A DNA stretch of 64,000 nt, from contig PAPF01000013.1 of assembly GCA_002708825.1 (NCBI GenBank), positions 91,350 through 155,349 on the forward strand. Reading direction: 5' to 3'. Positions within the stretch are counted from its first letter, which is position 1. Every line of letters starts with the position of its first letter. Under the pieces are notes generated by a model. The model did not search any database. It was not told where the DNA came from and saw only the letters and a list, made by a program, of their open reading frames with translations. This DNA comes from Phyllobacteriaceae bacterium (lineage in GTDB: Bacteria > Pseudomonadota > Alphaproteobacteria > Rhizobiales > Rhizobiaceae). Of the stretch, positions 17,332-26,920 are shown one piece after another. The translations under genes and the position numbers were made by a program.

Positions 17332-17589
17332 ATGGACGCTGGCATGACGGAAGCGACGAACGTGTTGGTGGATGAACTGCCGGGAAGGACGCGGGCCGAC
17401 ATCCCGCTTCTGGGAAACGGCATAGGTGAATTCATTTCCGCGCGCGCAGCCATGGTATCCAGGCAAGCCGGCGCTCACTCCATCCATGGCATCCGCGCCC
17501 GCCACGGCAGCCGCCTCGACAGGATCGGGACACGGCTCGAAATGCGGGAACTGGCGGAGGCCCAGGAAAGGTACAGGTTCGACGAATGA
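17332..17589 (+). CDS. Small hypothetical protein between purS and purQ
   Basis: 85 residues, unrecognised. It lies in the usually short purS-purQ gap. GAGG lies about 6 nt upstream of its ATG, and its stop overlaps the purQ start (ATGA). The protein is mixed charged with an Arg-rich middle ([20 protein letters not shown]) and a helical C-terminus ([16 protein letters not shown]). No signal peptide or membrane segment. Position and coupling argue that it is translated, possibly only to couple PurQ synthesis to PurS. A chance frame is not excluded. Confidence 0.5.
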   Translation: MDAGMTEATNVLVDELPGRTRADIPLLGNGIGEFISARAAMVSRQAGAHSIHGIRARHGSRLDRIGTRLEMRELAEAQERYRFDE

Positions 17590-18263
17590 AAGCAGCGGTC
17601 ATCCTCCTCCCCGGCCTCAACCGCGACCGCGACATGATCGCGGCGCTGACGAAGATTTCGGGCACGCCTCCCGTCACCGTCTGGCAGACCGACACGTCCA
17701 TTCCCGATGTCGATCTCGTCGTCATTCCCGGCGGGTTCTCCTACGGCGACTATCTGCGCTGCGGCGCCATCGCGGCGCGCATGCCCGTGCTCGATGCCGT
17801 GCGCGAAAAGGCGGCGAAGGGCGTGCGCGTCATGGGCGTTTGCAACGGGTTCCAGATCCTGCTGGAAGCCGGCCTCCTGCCCGGCGCGCTGATGCGCAAC
17901 GCCTCGCTGCATTTCGTCTGCCGCGAGGTGAAGCTGGAAGTGGCCAATGCGGCGACCGTGTTCACCAGCGGCTACGCACAGGGGCAGGTCATCCGCTGCC
18001 CTGTCGCCCACCACGATGGCAACTATTTCGCCGACCCGGAAACGCTCCGGCGTATCGAGGACAAGGGACAGGTTGTCTTCCGCTATGCCGAAGGCACCAA
18101 TCCGAACGGATCGGTCAACGACATTGCCGGCATCGTCAACGAAGCGGGCAATGTGCTGGGCATGATGCCGCATCCCGAAAACCTCATCGAGCCGGCCCAT
18201 GGCGGCGATGACGGGCGCGCGCTCTTCGAGAGCGCATTGGGCCTTGCAGGGATGCCCGCATGA
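17586..18263 (+). CDS. purQ: FGAM synthase glutaminase subunit
   Basis: 225 residues. Class I glutamine amidotransferase that supplies ammonia to PurL. Motifs: [39 protein letters not shown] with the nucleophile Cys, and [18 protein letters not shown] with the His and Glu of the triad. The start overlaps the stop of the 85-residue gene upstream, and its end overlaps the hydrolase gene (ATGA). Confidence 0.97.
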   Translation: MKAAVILLPGLNRDRDMIAALTKISGTPPVTVWQTDTSIPDVDLVVIPGGFSYGDYLRCGAIAARMPVLDAVREKAAKGVRVMGVCNGFQILLEAGLLPGALMRNASLHFVCREVKLEVANAATVFTSGYAQGQVIRCPVAHHDGNYFADPETLRRIEDKGQVVFRYAEGTNPNGSVNDIAGIVNEAGNVLGMMPHPENLIEPAHGGDDGRALFESALGLAGMPA

Positions 18264-18922
18264 GGCACGCGGCTGCCAGGACGGCGGACCGGGAGCGCGG
18301 CTGGACGCGGCGTGCAACGGTGCTGGCCCTGTTTCTGGCCATGGCCGCCGCCTTTCCCGCCTCCCTGGCGCCGTCGCACGCACTGCCGGCACAGGCCGCC
18401 CAGGTCTATTTCTTCCGCGGTTTCTTCGGCGGCGCCTTTTCCAGGGGTCTGGACGACATTGCCGGACGGCTGGCACAACAGGGCATCACCGCGCGCGTCT
18501 TTTCCTGGCGGGAAAAAGGTGATGCGCAGAACGAGATCCTGTCTTCAACGCTCAGCGGTCCCATCATCTTCGTCGGCCATTCCTTCGGTGCCAACGCCGC
18601 GCTTTCACTCGCCAGCGACCTCGCGGCAAGGGGCGTGCCGATCAGTCTGGTCGTCACGATGGATCCGACGCTGGGCGGACCGGTATCGCCTTCCGTGGGC
18701 CGCTACCGCAACTACTATCTGTCGGTGAATGCGCTGGTCACGGAGGTCAACGCCTTCGGCAAGGCGCTCGATGTGCCCGACGGCATGGCCGGGCGCGTCG
18801 AGAACATCGACATCCGCGACCGCACAGACATCACCTATATTTCCGAAAGCCACTGGAACATGACGGAGAACTGGGTCATTGCCCGCGAGGTGCACAGCCA
18901 GATCATCAAGGCGTTGCGGTGA
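18260..18922 (+). CDS. Secreted lipase-like alpha/beta hydrolase
   Basis: 220 residues. An N-terminal signal or anchor segment ([20 protein letters not shown]) precedes a hydrolase-like domain. That domain has [20 protein letters not shown], the nucleophile elbow [18 protein letters not shown], a possible acid in [11 protein letters not shown] and a late His in [13 protein letters not shown]. Probably periplasmic. It is coupled to purQ by ATGA overlap and followed by a lipoprotein gene, although neither has an evident role in purine synthesis. Substrate unknown. Confidence 0.78.
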   Translation: MRHAAARTADRERGWTRRATVLALFLAMAAAFPASLAPSHALPAQAAQVYFFRGFFGGAFSRGLDDIAGRLAQQGITARVFSWREKGDAQNEILSSTLSGPIIFVGHSFGANAALSLASDLAARGVPISLVVTMDPTLGGPVSPSVGRYRNYYLSVNALVTEVNAFGKALDVPDGMAGRVENIDIRDRTDITYISESHWNMTENWVIAREVHSQIIKALR

Positions 18923-18926
18923 AGCC

Positions 18927-19349
18927 ATGGCGCGAACCAGACCCGCCCGTGCCGCCGTTCTCCTTCCCGCGATGATCGCGGCTGCGGCACTGGCCGCCTG
19001 CCAGACGGAACCGGCCGGCGGCCCGTTGATCGCGACGGTCGACAATACCGCCGCCGTGGCCGTCTTGCAGAAGGTCAACGGCGAGGCCCATGCCTGCTGG
19101 ATCCGTTCGAACGACCGGGCCTTCTCGGACTACCGCCTGATCCCCGAACTGGATACGCGCGTCGGCAAGCCACGGCTTCTGCTCGTGCGCGCCCGCGCGG
19201 CGCAGGGCCTGCCGCAACTGGTGATCGAGGCCGAGGGCAGCCCCGTGAGACTGACAACCTACGGCCCGCTGGCACAGGGGCAGCTTTCGGCCCGCATCAA
19301 CACCGACGTGACACGCTGGGCGACCGGCGGCACCGGCTGCAAGGCCTGA
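18927..19349 (+). CDS. Small putative lipoprotein
   Basis: 140 residues. A lipoprotein signal ends in the lipobox LAAC ([14 protein letters not shown]), so the protein should be membrane anchored. The mature part contains [40 protein letters not shown] and a C-terminal GGTGCKA. Family not recognised. Start at 18927 is chosen because the signal peptide begins there, 4 bp after the hydrolase stop. Inside the purine operon, 20 bp before purL. Confidence 0.78.
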   Translation: MARTRPARAAVLLPAMIAAAALAACQTEPAGGPLIATVDNTAAVAVLQKVNGEAHACWIRSNDRAFSDYRLIPELDTRVGKPRLLLVRARAAQGLPQLVIEAEGSPVRLTTYGPLAQGQLSARINTDVTRWATGGTGCKA

Positions 19350-19369
19350 CAGGAACTGGCAGAGACAAG

Positions 19370-21601
<2,232 letters not shown>

Positions 21602-21612
21602 GGAGACCTCCC

Positions 21613-21846
21613 ATGCCGATGGACGCCGGCGACATCAAGAAGCTCATCCAGGAAGCCATTCCTGACGCGAAGGTGACGATTCGCGATCTGGCCGGCGACG
21701 GCGACCATTATGCCGCCGAGGTCGTCTCGGAGAGCTTCCGCGGCAAGAGCCGCGTCCAGCAGCACCAGATGGTCTACGAGGCGCTGAAGGGCAACATGGG
21801 CGGCGTCCTCCATGCGCTCGCCCTACAGACATCCGCGCCGGACTGA
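21613..21846 (+). CDS. bolA: BolA family protein
   Basis: 77 residues. Small BolA domain that binds monothiol glutaredoxin through a shared [2Fe-2S] cluster and takes part in iron regulation or cluster transfer. Sequence: IKKLIQEAIPDAKVTIRDLA, then VSESFRGKSRVQQHQMVYEA with the conserved FRGKSxVxxHxxVY pattern, and LHALALQTSAPD. GGAG lies just upstream of the ATG. It is co-directional with grxD about 1.2 kb away, matching a common alphaproteobacterial order. Confidence 0.94.
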   Translation: MPMDAGDIKKLIQEAIPDAKVTIRDLAGDGDHYAAEVVSESFRGKSRVQQHQMVYEALKGNMGGVLHALALQTSAPD

Positions 21847-21858
21847 GGCGGCCCGGCC

Positions 21859-22116
21859 ATGGCGAACATCCTTTCGGACCTCATTTCCGAAACCGTTGAC
21901 GGCGCCTTGCGGGAAATCATGAGGAAACCGCGCCGCACGGCGCGCCGGCGCCGCAAGGCTTCCGGCGTCACCGGCGCCATTGTCAGCGAACTGGAAAAGC
22001 TGATCGCGCCCGCGAAGAAGCAGACCAGCCGCAAGGCGACCGCGCGCCGCCGCTCCAAGACGGCGCAACGCAAGACCCGCGCGAAATCCGCCGCGCGGCG
22101 GCGAACGAAGCGCTGA
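21859..22116 (+). CDS. Small Lys/Arg-rich protein, histone H1-like composition
   Basis: 85 residues. The N-terminus is short and ordinary (MANILSDLISETVDGALREI). The rest is strongly basic: RKPRRTARRRRKASG, APAKKQTSRKATARRRSKTA and SAARRRTKR. Such Lys/Arg/Ala-rich tails occur in histone H1-like nucleoid proteins. Nucleic-acid binding is inferred only from composition. It follows bolA by 12 bp on the same strand. No recognised domain. Confidence 0.65.
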   Translation: MANILSDLISETVDGALREIMRKPRRTARRRRKASGVTGAIVSELEKLIAPAKKQTSRKATARRRSKTAQRKTRAKSAARRRTKR

Positions 22117-22135
22117 CCACCGCCACGACGCGTCC

Positions 22136-22960
22136 CTACTTTTCGAAAACGGCGAGGATCGGTCCGGCCGGTTCATTGCCGCCGATGGCCATTCGCCCGT
22201 TCGCCGCGAAGGCAGATATGCCGCCATCGAGGAAGAGTGCGTCGGGACACGAGAACTGGTCCCGGAACGCACGGGCGAACAGCCCGAGCGACACCGGATC
22301 GCGGCTGATCGCCAGCACCACCGCGCCATCGGCGGTGACGCCGACGCCATTGCGGATGAAGCGGGACGAGCCGTCAGGCAGGAAGCGCGGATGCACCGCG
22401 CCATCGATCACCAGCATCGGGCCGGATTGCGTGGCCAGCCAGGGCCGGATGCCCGATGCCGCGAAGGCCTGCGTTTCCATCACGCCTGCACGGCCTTCGG
22501 CATCGATGAAGAAGACCCCGTTCGGCTTGAGGTAGAAGTTCCCCTCGCCTTCTCCCGTGTCCAGCGGGGCGATTTTCCTGCCCTGCTCGACATGCAGACC
22601 CACCGGGCGCATGTCGGGATGATACATGCCCGCATTCATGGCGGCCACCGGCATGGTTCCGGCCTGACCGGTGTGCTCGAGATAGGCTGAAAGCGAACCA
22701 TGGACGCTTCCGTCCGGCCGTGCATGGGCAAGCTCGAACCGCACGCTACGCGGGTCGAACCGGCAGGCGATGAATCCCTCGCCCTCGTGAACGGCGAAGC
22801 GGCAGGCGGGCGGCAGAAGCGGGTCGATGTCCACGTGGCTCTCCATGACAGGCCCCGTCCGGTCACGCGACCGGATGCTGTAGATGGCCGCGCCTGCCAC
22901 GGCGAGGAGCAGCACGGTGAAGGTGACAGCGCGCCACGCCCTTTCATGTCCCTGATTCAT
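22136..22960 (-). CDS. Phosphodiester glycosidase family (DUF2233/NAGPA-like), membrane-anchored
   Basis: 274 residues. One N-terminal hydrophobic anchor (AVTFTVLLLAVAGAAIYSI) is followed by a periplasmic domain with VAAMNAGMYHPDMRPVGLHV, GEGEGNFYLKPNGVFFI, LATQSGPMLVIDGAVHPRF, RNGVGVTADGAVVLAIS and DALFLDGGISAFA. These are hallmarks of the NAGPA/DUF2233 fold, which hydrolyses sugar-phosphate diester bonds. The substrate may be an exopolysaccharide or cell-envelope glycan, which is inference. Convergent with the basic-protein gene. Confidence 0.85.
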   Translation of the reverse strand: MNQGHERAWRAVTFTVLLLAVAGAAIYSIRSRDRTGPVMESHVDIDPLLPPACRFAVHEGEGFIACRFDPRSVRFELAHARPDGSVHGSLSAYLEHTGQAGTMPVAAMNAGMYHPDMRPVGLHVEQGRKIAPLDTGEGEGNFYLKPNGVFFIDAEGRAGVMETQAFAASGIRPWLATQSGPMLVIDGAVHPRFLPDGSSRFIRNGVGVTADGAVVLAISRDPVSLGLFARAFRDQFSCPDALFLDGGISAFAANGRMAIGGNEPAGPILAVFEK

Positions 22961-23073
22961 GGCCGCAAGGTGCTTTCGGAAGATGGCGACGCTTGTGCCG
23001 GGGCGGCTGGCACGCTATCTGAGGGATCAGGAAACCACCGGACCTTGAATCCGGCAGGAAGAGGATAGAAGCA

Positions 23074-23409
23074 ATGAGCGACATCAGGGAATTGATTGAC
23101 CAGGAAGTGAAGTCCAGTGACGTAGTGCTGTTCATGAAGGGCACTCCGGGCTTTCCGCAATGCGGCTTCTCCGGTCAGGTGGTCCAGATTCTCGACTATC
23201 TGGGCGTCCAGTACAAGGGTATCAACGTCCTGGCTTCCGACGAAATGCGCCAGGGCATCAAGGATTACTCCAACTGGCCGACCATCCCGCAGCTTTACGT
23301 GAAGGGCGAATTCGTCGGCGGCTGCGATATCATCCGCGAGATGTTCCAGGCTGGCGAATTGCAGCAGCACCTGCCCGAGAAGGGCATCGAAACCACTTCG
23401 GCCGCGTGA
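23074..23409 (+). CDS. grxD: Monothiol glutaredoxin, Grx4 type
   Basis: 111 residues. It carries [2Fe-2S] clusters with glutathione and partners BolA. The CGFS active site is in [38 protein letters not shown] contains the glutathione-binding TIPQ and GG segments. GAGG precedes the ATG. A strong terminator follows. Confidence 0.96.
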   Translation: MSDIRELIDQEVKSSDVVLFMKGTPGFPQCGFSGQVVQILDYLGVQYKGINVLASDEMRQGIKDYSNWPTIPQLYVKGEFVGGCDIIREMFQAGELQQHLPEKGIETTSAA

Positions 23410-23437
23410 TTCCCAAAGGAATATCCGCAAGTTCTTG

Positions 23438-23465
23438 CGGCGCGCCTGACCGGCGCGCCGTTTTC
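23438..23465 (+). terminator. Rho-independent terminator after grxD
   Basis: Perfect 9-bp stem CGGCGCGCC (23438-23446) and GGCGCGCCG (23452-23460), loop TGACC, followed by TTTTC. Confidence 0.85.
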
Positions 23466-23504
23466 ATTTGATTGATTCCCTGACCGGCAACAGACAGGTG
23501 CGCC

Positions 23505-24752
23505 ATGTCGCTGACCCGTGAAACCGCATGGCCGCTCGCCGTTGGCCGCGCCGAATTCGTTGCCGTCATGGCCGCACTCATGGCGCTGAACGCGCTGGCC
23601 ATCGACATCATGCTGCCCGGCATGCAGGAGATCGGCGCCTCGCTCGGCGTGGCTGACGAGAACGAGCGGCAATTCGTGATCACCGCCTATCTGCTCGGCT
23701 TCGGCTCCATGCAACTCGTCTTCGGTCCGCTTTCGGACCGGTTCGGGCGAAAGGGTCCGCTGATGGCAGGCCTGACGGTCTATGTGCTGGCCGCGCTTGC
23801 CGCCGCCTACGCGCCGGATTTCGAGACGCTGCTCCTGCTTCGCCTGTTGCAGGGCGCCGGCGCGGCATCGACCCGCGTGCTGACCGTCGCCATGGTGCGC
23901 GATGTTGCCGGCGGACGCGCCATGGCGGAAATCATGTCGCTGGTCTTCATGGTCTTCATGATCATGCCGGTGATCGCCCCCGCGCTCGGCCAGGTGATCC
24001 TGCTGGCCGGCGAATGGCACACCATTTTCCTTTTCATGGGCTTTGGCGGCGCCGCCGTGATTGCCTGGATGGCATTGCGCATTCCCGAAACGCTGGCGCC
24101 GGACAACCGCCGCCCGGTATCCTTCCGCGCCATCGCGGCGGGCTTCCATGCCGTCGTCACCAACCGCATGTCGCTGTGGTACACGCTCGCCATGACGGCG
24201 ATCCTGTCGGCGCTGTTCGGCTTCATCAACACCGTGCAGCAGATCTATGTCGGCATCTACGGGCTCGGCAACGCCTTCCCCTTGGTCTTTGCCCTCGTTG
24301 CCGGCTCCATGGCCTTCTTTTCCTGGCTCAACTCCCGCATCGTGCGCCGCCATGGCATGCGCCGCGTCTCCCACACCGCGCTGTTCGTGTTCCTCTCCAT
24401 GAGCATGACGCTGCTGCTGCTTTCGCTGGGCGGCACCGTGCCGCTGCCGCTCTTCCTCGCCCTGTTCACCGTCGCCATGTGCGCCTTCGGCATGCTGACG
24501 TCCAATTTCAGCTCCATCGCCATGGAACCGCTCGGCCGCGTGGCCGGCATCGCGTCCTCCGCACAGGGCTTCTTCCAGACGACCGGCAGCGCGCTCATCG
24601 GCGCGGGCATCGGCCAGTCCTTCGACGGCACGATCACGCCGGTCATGGCCGGCTTCGCGGTGGTGTCCGCTGCTGCCCTGGTTTTCGTGCTGATCGCCGA
24701 GAAGGGCCGGCTGTTCTCGGTCGGCCCGTCCGCGCCTGATTCTTCTATTTAA
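23505..24752 (+). CDS. MFS transporter, Bcr/CflA drug-resistance type
   Basis: 415 residues, about 12 membrane helices. The loop between helices 2 and 3 carries GPLSDRFGRKGPLM, the MFS signature. The N-terminal VAVMAALMALNALAIDIMLP pattern (actual FVAVMAALMALNALAIDIML) and MLPGMQEIGASLGV fit the Bcr/CflA group of proton-driven effluxers. The substrate cannot be read from sequence. It stops 152 bp before the bufferin precursor gene on the same strand with no terminator obvious between, but inverted repeats there suggest a separate promoter. Confidence 0.88.
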   Translation: MSLTRETAWPLAVGRAEFVAVMAALMALNALAIDIMLPGMQEIGASLGVADENERQFVITAYLLGFGSMQLVFGPLSDRFGRKGPLMAGLTVYVLAALAAAYAPDFETLLLLRLLQGAGAASTRVLTVAMVRDVAGGRAMAEIMSLVFMVFMIMPVIAPALGQVILLAGEWHTIFLFMGFGGAAVIAWMALRIPETLAPDNRRPVSFRAIAAGFHAVVTNRMSLWYTLAMTAILSALFGFINTVQQIYVGIYGLGNAFPLVFALVAGSMAFFSWLNSRIVRRHGMRRVSHTALFVFLSMSMTLLLLSLGGTVPLPLFLALFTVAMCAFGMLTSNFSSIAMEPLGRVAGIASSAQGFFQTTGSALIGAGIGQSFDGTITPVMAGFAVVSAAALVFVLIAEKGRLFSVGPSAPDSSI

Positions 24753-24769
24753 GCGCTAACTTTTATTCA

Positions 24770-24782
24770 TTGGTGCAACCAA
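24770..24782. promoter_or_regulatory. Inverted repeat TTGGT-GCA-ACCAA upstream of bufA
   Basis: Five-base arms around GCA, 18 bp after the MFS stop. Possible operator or weak hairpin; low information on its own. Confidence 0.3.
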
Positions 24783-24833
24783 TTTTCCGTCACCGGCGCG
24801 CACGCAACGCTCACGAGATCGTGCCTTCCCATT

Positions 24834-24846
24834 GAACACAGTGTTC
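24834..24846. promoter_or_regulatory. Inverted repeat GAACAC-A-GTGTTC upstream of bufA
   Basis: Perfect six-base arms around one central base, 58 bp upstream of the bufA start. This symmetry suits binding of a dimeric regulator. I do not see the Caulobacter SigF-type -35 sequence (GTAACC) in this gap, so regulation may differ from the described extracytoplasmic-sigma control. Confidence 0.4.
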
Positions 24847-24904
24847 AGTCTTATCTCCCTGCACGCAAGACGCGTGAGGCTTCAACCCAGATGGGAGAGA
24901 CAAC

Positions 24905-25171
24905 ATGAAACATATAGGCAAGTCCGGTGCGGCGCTCGCCGCCGCTGCGTTCACCCTGGCGATTTCCGGCATGGCTCCGGTTGCCGTCACCACGGCCCAG
25001 GCCGCGGACGGCATGGTCAAGTGCTCGGGCGTGAATTCCTGCAAGGGAACCAGCGAGTGCGCCACCGCTTCCAATTCCTGCAAGGGCCAGAACTCCTGCA
25101 AGGGCCATGGCTTCATTTCGCTGACCAAGTCGGAATGCGAAGCCAAGGGCGGCAAGGTCCTCGATAGCTGA
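24905..25171 (+). CDS. bufA: Bufferin-type RiPP metallophore precursor (BufA2-like)
   Basis: 88 residues. A long signal peptide (AALAAAAFTLAISGMAPVAV, ending near AQAADG) is followed by a core with six cysteines: VKCSGVNSCKGTSECATA, SNSCKGQNSCKGHGF and TKSECEAKGGKVL. The repeated NSCKG and SEC motifs, the length and the two downstream genes match the BufA2 kind of bufferin. In bufferins an MNIO enzyme converts Cys residues to thiooxazoles and the product binds copper in the periplasm. GGGAGAGAC precedes the ATG. A terminator hairpin follows the stop. Confidence 0.88.
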   Translation: MKHIGKSGAALAAAAFTLAISGMAPVAVTTAQAADGMVKCSGVNSCKGTSECATASNSCKGQNSCKGHGFISLTKSECEAKGGKVLDS

Positions 25172-25184
25172 GGATCGAGCCGTC

Positions 25185-25222
25185 GGCAGGTGGAATGCGG
25201 GGGCCTTCCACCTGCCCTTTTC
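25185..25222 (+). terminator. Intra-operon terminator/attenuator between bufA and bufB
   Basis: Perfect 11-bp stem GGCAGGTGGAA (25185-25195) and TTCCACCTGCC (25206-25216), ten-base loop, then CTTTTCT. It lies between the precursor and its maturase and would lower maturase expression relative to precursor. Confidence 0.75.
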
Positions 25223-25255
25223 TAGCGGCAAAATACCTTGCTTCTGGAGCACATC

Positions 25256-26116
25256 ATGACGCTTCGCGACGACAAGCCGGACTATCTGGGTTTTGGCCTG
25301 GGCCTGCGCCCGCAGCACTACGCCGAAATCCTGGACGGAGAGCCGGAGATCGACTGGTTCGAGATCATCTCGGAAAACTACTTCGTTCGCGGCGGGCAAC
25401 CGATGCGCATGCTGGAACGCATCCGCGAACGCTATCCGCTCGTCATGCATGGCGTCTCGCTTTCCATCGCCTCCACCGCGCCGCTCGACATGGACTACCT
25501 CGGGCAGTTGAAAGCATTGGCCGGCCGGGTCGATCCGCGCTGGGTCTCGGACCATCTTTGCTGGACTGGCGTCCATGGCGTGAACCTGCACGACCTGCTG
25601 CCAGTGCCCTACACGGAAGAGGCGCTGACCCATGTCTGCGACCGCATTTCCCGTGTGCAGGACTATCTGGGCAGGCGTATCGCCATCGAGAACGTGTCCT
25701 CCTACATCGAATATGCCGGCAGCGAGATGAGCGAATGGGAGTTCGTGGCCGAAATGGCCCGGCGCGCCGATTGCTGGCTTCTCCTCGACGTCAACAACGT
25801 CTTCGTCTCCGGCGAGAACCATGCCTTCGAGGGCGCGCGCTTCATCGATGCCATTCCCGTCGACCGCGTCGTCCAGTTCCATCTCGCCGGCCATTCCGAA
25901 GGCAACGGGCACCTGATCGACACCCATGACCAGCCTGTCTGCGACGAGGTCTTCGACCTCTATGGCGAGGCACTGCGACGCTTCGGTCCTGTCTCCACCA
26001 TGATCGAGCGCGACGACAACATCCCGCCACTGGCCGATCTCCTCGCGGAACTGGATCGCACCCGCGCCATCGCCCGGGATGTCCTCGGCGATGCTGCGAA
26101 GGCGCGCGCCGCATGA
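25256..26116 (+). CDS. bufB: MNIO-family bufferin maturase (DUF692)
   Basis: 286 residues. Multinuclear non-heme iron oxidases of this family modify Cys residues of precursor peptides. Visible family segments: DWFEIISENYFVRGGQPM, VMHGVSLSIASTAPLDMDY, VSDHLCWTGVHGVNLHDLLP, IAIENVSSYIEYAGSEMSEW, LLLDVNNVFVSGENHAF, FHLAGHSEGNGHLIDTHDQ and TMIERDDNIPPLADLLAEL. These hold the expected His/Glu/Asp iron ligands. Start ATG at 25256 has GGAG 7 nt upstream; a TTG at 25238 is possible. It overlaps bufC by ATGA. Confidence 0.92.
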   Translation: MTLRDDKPDYLGFGLGLRPQHYAEILDGEPEIDWFEIISENYFVRGGQPMRMLERIRERYPLVMHGVSLSIASTAPLDMDYLGQLKALAGRVDPRWVSDHLCWTGVHGVNLHDLLPVPYTEEALTHVCDRISRVQDYLGRRIAIENVSSYIEYAGSEMSEWEFVAEMARRADCWLLLDVNNVFVSGENHAFEGARFIDAIPVDRVVQFHLAGHSEGNGHLIDTHDQPVCDEVFDLYGEALRRFGPVSTMIERDDNIPPLADLLAELDRTRAIARDVLGDAAKARAA

Positions 26117-26910
26117 CCGGCCTGACGCTCGCGCAATTGCAGGCAAGCATGCAGGCCGCCATCAAGGACGGTGACGAGGCTGCCCTGGCGCTGATCGCCG
26201 CGCCGCCGCACAACAGCCGGGCCGAGCGGCTTGCCACCTATCGCGAGGCCTACCGGTTGCGCCTCGCCGGCATCCTGCGCGACGACTACGACGCCCTGCA
26301 TGCCTTCCTCGGCGACGAGCAGTTCGATCTCCTTTCGCAGGCCTATATTGACGCCTGCCCCTCGACCACCCGCAATGCCCGCTGGTATGGCGAACGCTTC
26401 GCCGCCTTTGCCGGCGGAACGGAACCATGGAGCCGGCATCCCGTCATCGGCGACCTCGCGGCCCTGCAATGGGCGCTGTCATGGGCCTTCGACGCACCGG
26501 ATGATGCGGTGGCCGGTCTGGAAGACATGGCGCGGGTGCCGCCTGAAAGGGCCATGGACATCCGCCTGCACCTGCATCCCTCGGTGCAGTTGCTCGACCT
26601 GTCGACCAACGCGCCAAGCATCTTCCGTGCCCTGCGGCAGGACGAACCGCCGCCGGCGCCTGAATTCGCTGAAGGCGGCGCGCCCGTGCTCGTCTGGCGC
26701 ATCGACATGCAGACGCGCTATCGCCCGCTGGACCCGGAAGAGGCCATGCTGCTGCGCGAGACACGGACGGGCGCCCATTTCGGCCTGCTGTGCGAAATGG
26801 CGGCCATGATGGACGATCCGGACAACGCGGCCATGCGTGTCGCGGGTTATCTGCGCGGCTGGGTCGAGACCGGCCTCGTCAGCCGCTTCGCCCTGGCAAA
26901 ACCGGCCTGA
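26113..26910 (+). CDS. bufC: Bufferin partner protein (DUF2063/HvfC-BufC type)
   Basis: 265 residues. The N-terminal domain (LAQLQASMQAAIKDGDEAAL, RLATYREAYRLRLAGILRDD, YIDACPSTTRNARWYGERF) is DUF2063, the partner that helps MNIO enzymes bind precursor peptides. The C-terminal half (WRIDMQTRYRPLDPEEAMLL, MRVAGYLRGWVETGLVSRFA) is the usual second domain. Last gene of the operon: the next gene is convergent at 26921, so no DoxX-type BufD follows. Confidence 0.9.
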   Translation: MTGLTLAQLQASMQAAIKDGDEAALALIAAPPHNSRAERLATYREAYRLRLAGILRDDYDALHAFLGDEQFDLLSQAYIDACPSTTRNARWYGERFAAFAGGTEPWSRHPVIGDLAALQWALSWAFDAPDDAVAGLEDMARVPPERAMDIRLHLHPSVQLLDLSTNAPSIFRALRQDEPPPAPEFAEGGAPVLVWRIDMQTRYRPLDPEEAMLLRETRTGAHFGLLCEMAAMMDDPDNAAMRVAGYLRGWVETGLVSRFALAKPA

Positions 26911-26920
26911 CCGTCCCGGT

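Noticed and set aside
24753-24904. Copper- or sigma-F-type promoter motif for the bufferin operon
   Set aside because: No GTAACC-type -35 or recognisable CueR/CopY operator could be found; only unnamed inverted repeats.
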